Below the pieces are notes generated by a model, which worked only from the letters and a program-made list of their open reading frames with translations, was not told the DNA's origin and did not search any database. Below are positions 62,641 through 64,000 of a stretch of DNA of 64,000 bases, piece after piece. The first letter of the stretch is position 1, and every line of letters begins with the position of its first letter. The DNA is from Kitasatospora sp. NBC_00458 (GTDB taxonomy: Bacteria > Actinomycetota > Actinomycetes > Streptomycetales > Streptomycetaceae): the NCBI RefSeq assembly GCF_036013975.1, contig NZ_CP107904.1, positions 372,001 through 436,000 of the forward strand. Direction: 5' to 3'. The position numbers and the translations under genes are program-made.

Positions 62641-63663
62641 TCAGGCGAGGTACGGCCAGCCTCTCCGGGCGGCGGCCTGGGCGAGCAGCCGGGCCGCCCG
62701 GCCGCCGGCCGGCGCGGTGACCGCCAGCCGTTCACGCGGCGGCGCGCTGGTGGGCAGCGGGCGCCAGTGGAGCTGCGCCTCTCCCTGCACCGCGAGCCTC
62801 GGGCGCAGCGCCACCAGGTCGCCGGCGGTCTGCAGGGTGTGCACGAAGAGCGCCTGCTGGTCGTCGACGGGATGCAGTTCGGCCCGCCAGCCGAGCGCGG
62901 AGAGCTGGGCCGGGACCGTCTCGGCGTACCCCGGCGCGCACCCCTCGACGTACCAGAGCAGCCGCTGGGTGGCGAGGTCGTCCCAGGTCAGAGTGGGTCG
63001 GGCGGCCAGCTCGTGGTCGGGGCGCATGACCACGCCGAGCGGCTCGTCCCAGACCACCGCGCCGACCAGCCCGGGCGTGGTGACGGGGAGCCGGACGATC
63101 CCGAACGCCAGCTCGCCGTGGTGCAGGAGCTCCGGCTGGTCCGCCGCGCCGACGTGCCGCATGCGCAGCTCGGCGCCGGTCCGGCCGGGCCCGTCGGGGT
63201 GCTCCCCGGCCAGTCCGCTCTGCACCTCGGCAAGGACCTCGGTCGGTACTCCGCCGCAGACCCCGACCGGCCAGACCCGGGGCGTCGGCGCGGCCGCCGC
63301 GATCGCCGACCGGAGCTGTCCGGGAATGGACTGGATTTCCCGCAGGAAAGCCCGGCCGCTCGCCGTCAGCTCGACGCCGCGTGAACTCCGGATGAATAGC
63401 GGTGCACCGACCCTGCTTTCCAGTCTCTTGATCTGCTGGCTGAGGCTCGGCTGGGATATCCGCAGTTCCTGGGCGGCCGCCGAGACGGTTCCCGCCCGGA
63501 CCACGGTGAGGAAATAGCGAAGGTGTCGCATGTCGAAGTCGTCGACGTGCTCGGCGTGGCCCGCCGCGCGCCGGGCGGCAGCCCGCATCGAATCCTCCAG
63601 GGCGTGACCGAATTCCGTTTGGTACAGGGCGGACGATCCGATCCTTTCGTTCAGCACACTCAT
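62641..63663 (-). CDS. LysR-family transcriptional regulator
   Basis: 340 residues from the ATG at 63663 (GGAGG six bases upstream). LysR HTH at about 45-105: MRHLRYFLTVVRAGTVSAAA, LRISQPSLSQQIKRLE, GAPLFIRSSRGVELTASG. An effector domain follows (residues 130-340). The 43-residue N-terminal extension before MRHLRYF is unusual but has the better ribosome-binding site. It has its own rho-independent terminator and sits upstream of, and in the same direction as, the seven-gene cluster, so it is the likely activator. Three dyads lie in its own promoter region. Confidence 0.92.
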   Translation of the reverse strand: MSVLNERIGSSALYQTEFGHALEDSMRAAARRAAGHAEHVDDFDMRHLRYFLTVVRAGTVSAAAQELRISQPSLSQQIKRLESRVGAPLFIRSSRGVELTASGRAFLREIQSIPGQLRSAIAAAAPTPRVWPVGVCGGVPTEVLAEVQSGLAGEHPDGPGRTGAELRMRHVGAADQPELLHHGELAFGIVRLPVTTPGLVGAVVWDEPLGVVMRPDHELAARPTLTWDDLATQRLLWYVEGCAPGYAETVPAQLSALGWRAELHPVDDQQALFVHTLQTAGDLVALRPRLAVQGEAQLHWRPLPTSAPPRERLAVTAPAGGRAARLLAQAAARRGWPYLA

Positions 63664-63725
63664 GACACCCCTCCGTCACATCGTCTCGGTTCGCGACCCG
63701 CCACCGGTCTGTCCGCCGCCGGGTG

Positions 63726-63755
63726 GTGGCTGTCCCGGACGTCCGGGACAGCCAC
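63726..63755. promoter_or_regulatory. 30-bp perfect palindrome upstream of LysR
   Basis: The two 15-base halves (63726-63740 and 63741-63755) are exact inverted complements with no loop, centred 78 bp upstream of the LysR start. Confidence 0.65.
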
Positions 63756-63762
63756 ATCCTCC

Positions 63763-63810
63763 CTGAACATACCTTCGAGAGGGTATGTTCAGCGGTTCCG
63801 TAACGGAACC
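63763..63810. promoter_or_regulatory. Two further dyads in LysR promoter region
   Basis: CTGAACATACC and GGTATGTTCAG (63763-63773, 63782-63792) pair over 11 bp with an 8-base centre. GGTTCCG-TAA-CGGAACC lies at 63794-63810. Confidence 0.6.
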
Positions 63811-64000
63811 CTCATACGGCCCGTGGATCCGGGCACAGGCCGCACATCTCCGGGTCCGGGCGCCCGCCGTCCGGGGGCCCGTCCTCCGGGCCCCGGCCGA
63901 CCGCGGTCCGGCCGTGCCCGGCGCCTCCGTACCCGGCGCCTCCGTGCGTGGCCCCCTCGTGCGCGCCCCCTCCGCTGGCGACCGCGTCACCGAGGCCACC

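Larger units (their letters stand above)
63664..64000. other. Promoter region of LysR gene; rest without supported gene
   Basis: Holds the three dyads listed below. The 63811-64000 part has low-complexity GCGCC/CCGGCGCC repeats. An open frame on the minus strand has no start signal or homology, and a gene may begin beyond the right edge. Confidence 0.45.

Noticed and set aside
54055..63663. Classical nitropropionate or phosphonate degradation cluster
   Set aside because: Only the nitronate monooxygenase fits the former and no phosphonate enzyme is present; the other six genes are not explained.
63676..63999. 107-codon minus-strand frame at the right edge
   Set aside because: It runs through all three dyads, is made of Pro/Gly/Arg repeats, and has no ribosome-binding site or family pattern.

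Overview
The window is very GC-rich, has strongly G/C-biased third codon positions, many GTG starts, frequent 4-bp gene overlaps and typical actinobacterial regulators. These point to a streptomycete chromosome (Streptomyces or Kitasatospora; the genus is an inference). No rRNA, tRNA, CRISPR array or phage module was recognised. About 45 protein genes are supported, plus several broken ones.

Layout. 1-4244: a truncated ATP-grasp-like gene, a GNAT acetyltransferase, a secreted thermolysin-type (M4) protease and a D-2-hydroxyacid dehydrogenase. 4421-8749: a tightly overlapping minus-strand operon of an ECF sigma factor, a zinc-finger anti-sigma membrane protein, an ABC ATPase and two membrane proteins. 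8785-17833: a helix-turn-helix/TPR-like regulator gene is split by an IS5-family insertion sequence, and the IS transposase gene is itself split by a complete group II intron encoding an RT/HNH protein. The insertion boundaries, the 3-bp target duplication and the exon junctions can be read to the base. Next to it is an asparagine synthase / NUDIX / UDP-glucose dehydrogenase operon. 18246-26564: a secreted glycerophosphodiester phosphodiesterase, an LmrA/YxaF-like TetR regulator, a MerR-methyltransferase fusion with a MerR-type leaderless promoter, a frameshifted APH(3'')-type aminoglycoside phosphotransferase, and an SDR-hydrolase fusion. Four copies of one operator link the TetR gene to the SDR-hydrolase gene. 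26934-35746: small regulator/enzyme pairs (MarR/hydrolase, PadR-methyltransferase/cis-prenyltransferase, AraC/saccharopine-reductase-like), with decayed Tn3 transposase and GNAT pieces between them.

35978-43847: a proline-rich membrane protein, a DasR-box-preceded GT2 synthase followed by an acyltransferase with SGNH domain (envelope polysaccharide synthesis and decoration), a GNAT and an EPSP-synthase paralog. 44256-49507: a set of exported wall-active proteins: a Tat-exported three-repeat Cys/Trp-rich protein, a GH25 muramidase, a DUF1906-type hydrolase and an M23 peptidase. The last two share a 688-bp, almost identical repeat domain. 49981-53839: a Tat-exported metallo-beta-lactamase-fold hydrolase and PEP carboxylase.

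54055-63663: the most unusual locus. A LysR regulator precedes a seven-gene minus-strand cluster: nitronate monooxygenase-like, YCII-ABM fusion, tricarballylate-dehydrogenase-like flavoprotein, HMGL-type aldolase, an alpha/beta hydrolase lacking its catalytic Ser and His, an isopropylmalate/tartrate-dehydrogenase fused to an RraA-type aldolase, and a DUF6282 metallohydrolase-like protein. The enzymes suggest processing of a branched hydroxy-di/tricarboxylate. The substrate, and whether the route is catabolic or biosynthetic, cannot be told from sequence alone.
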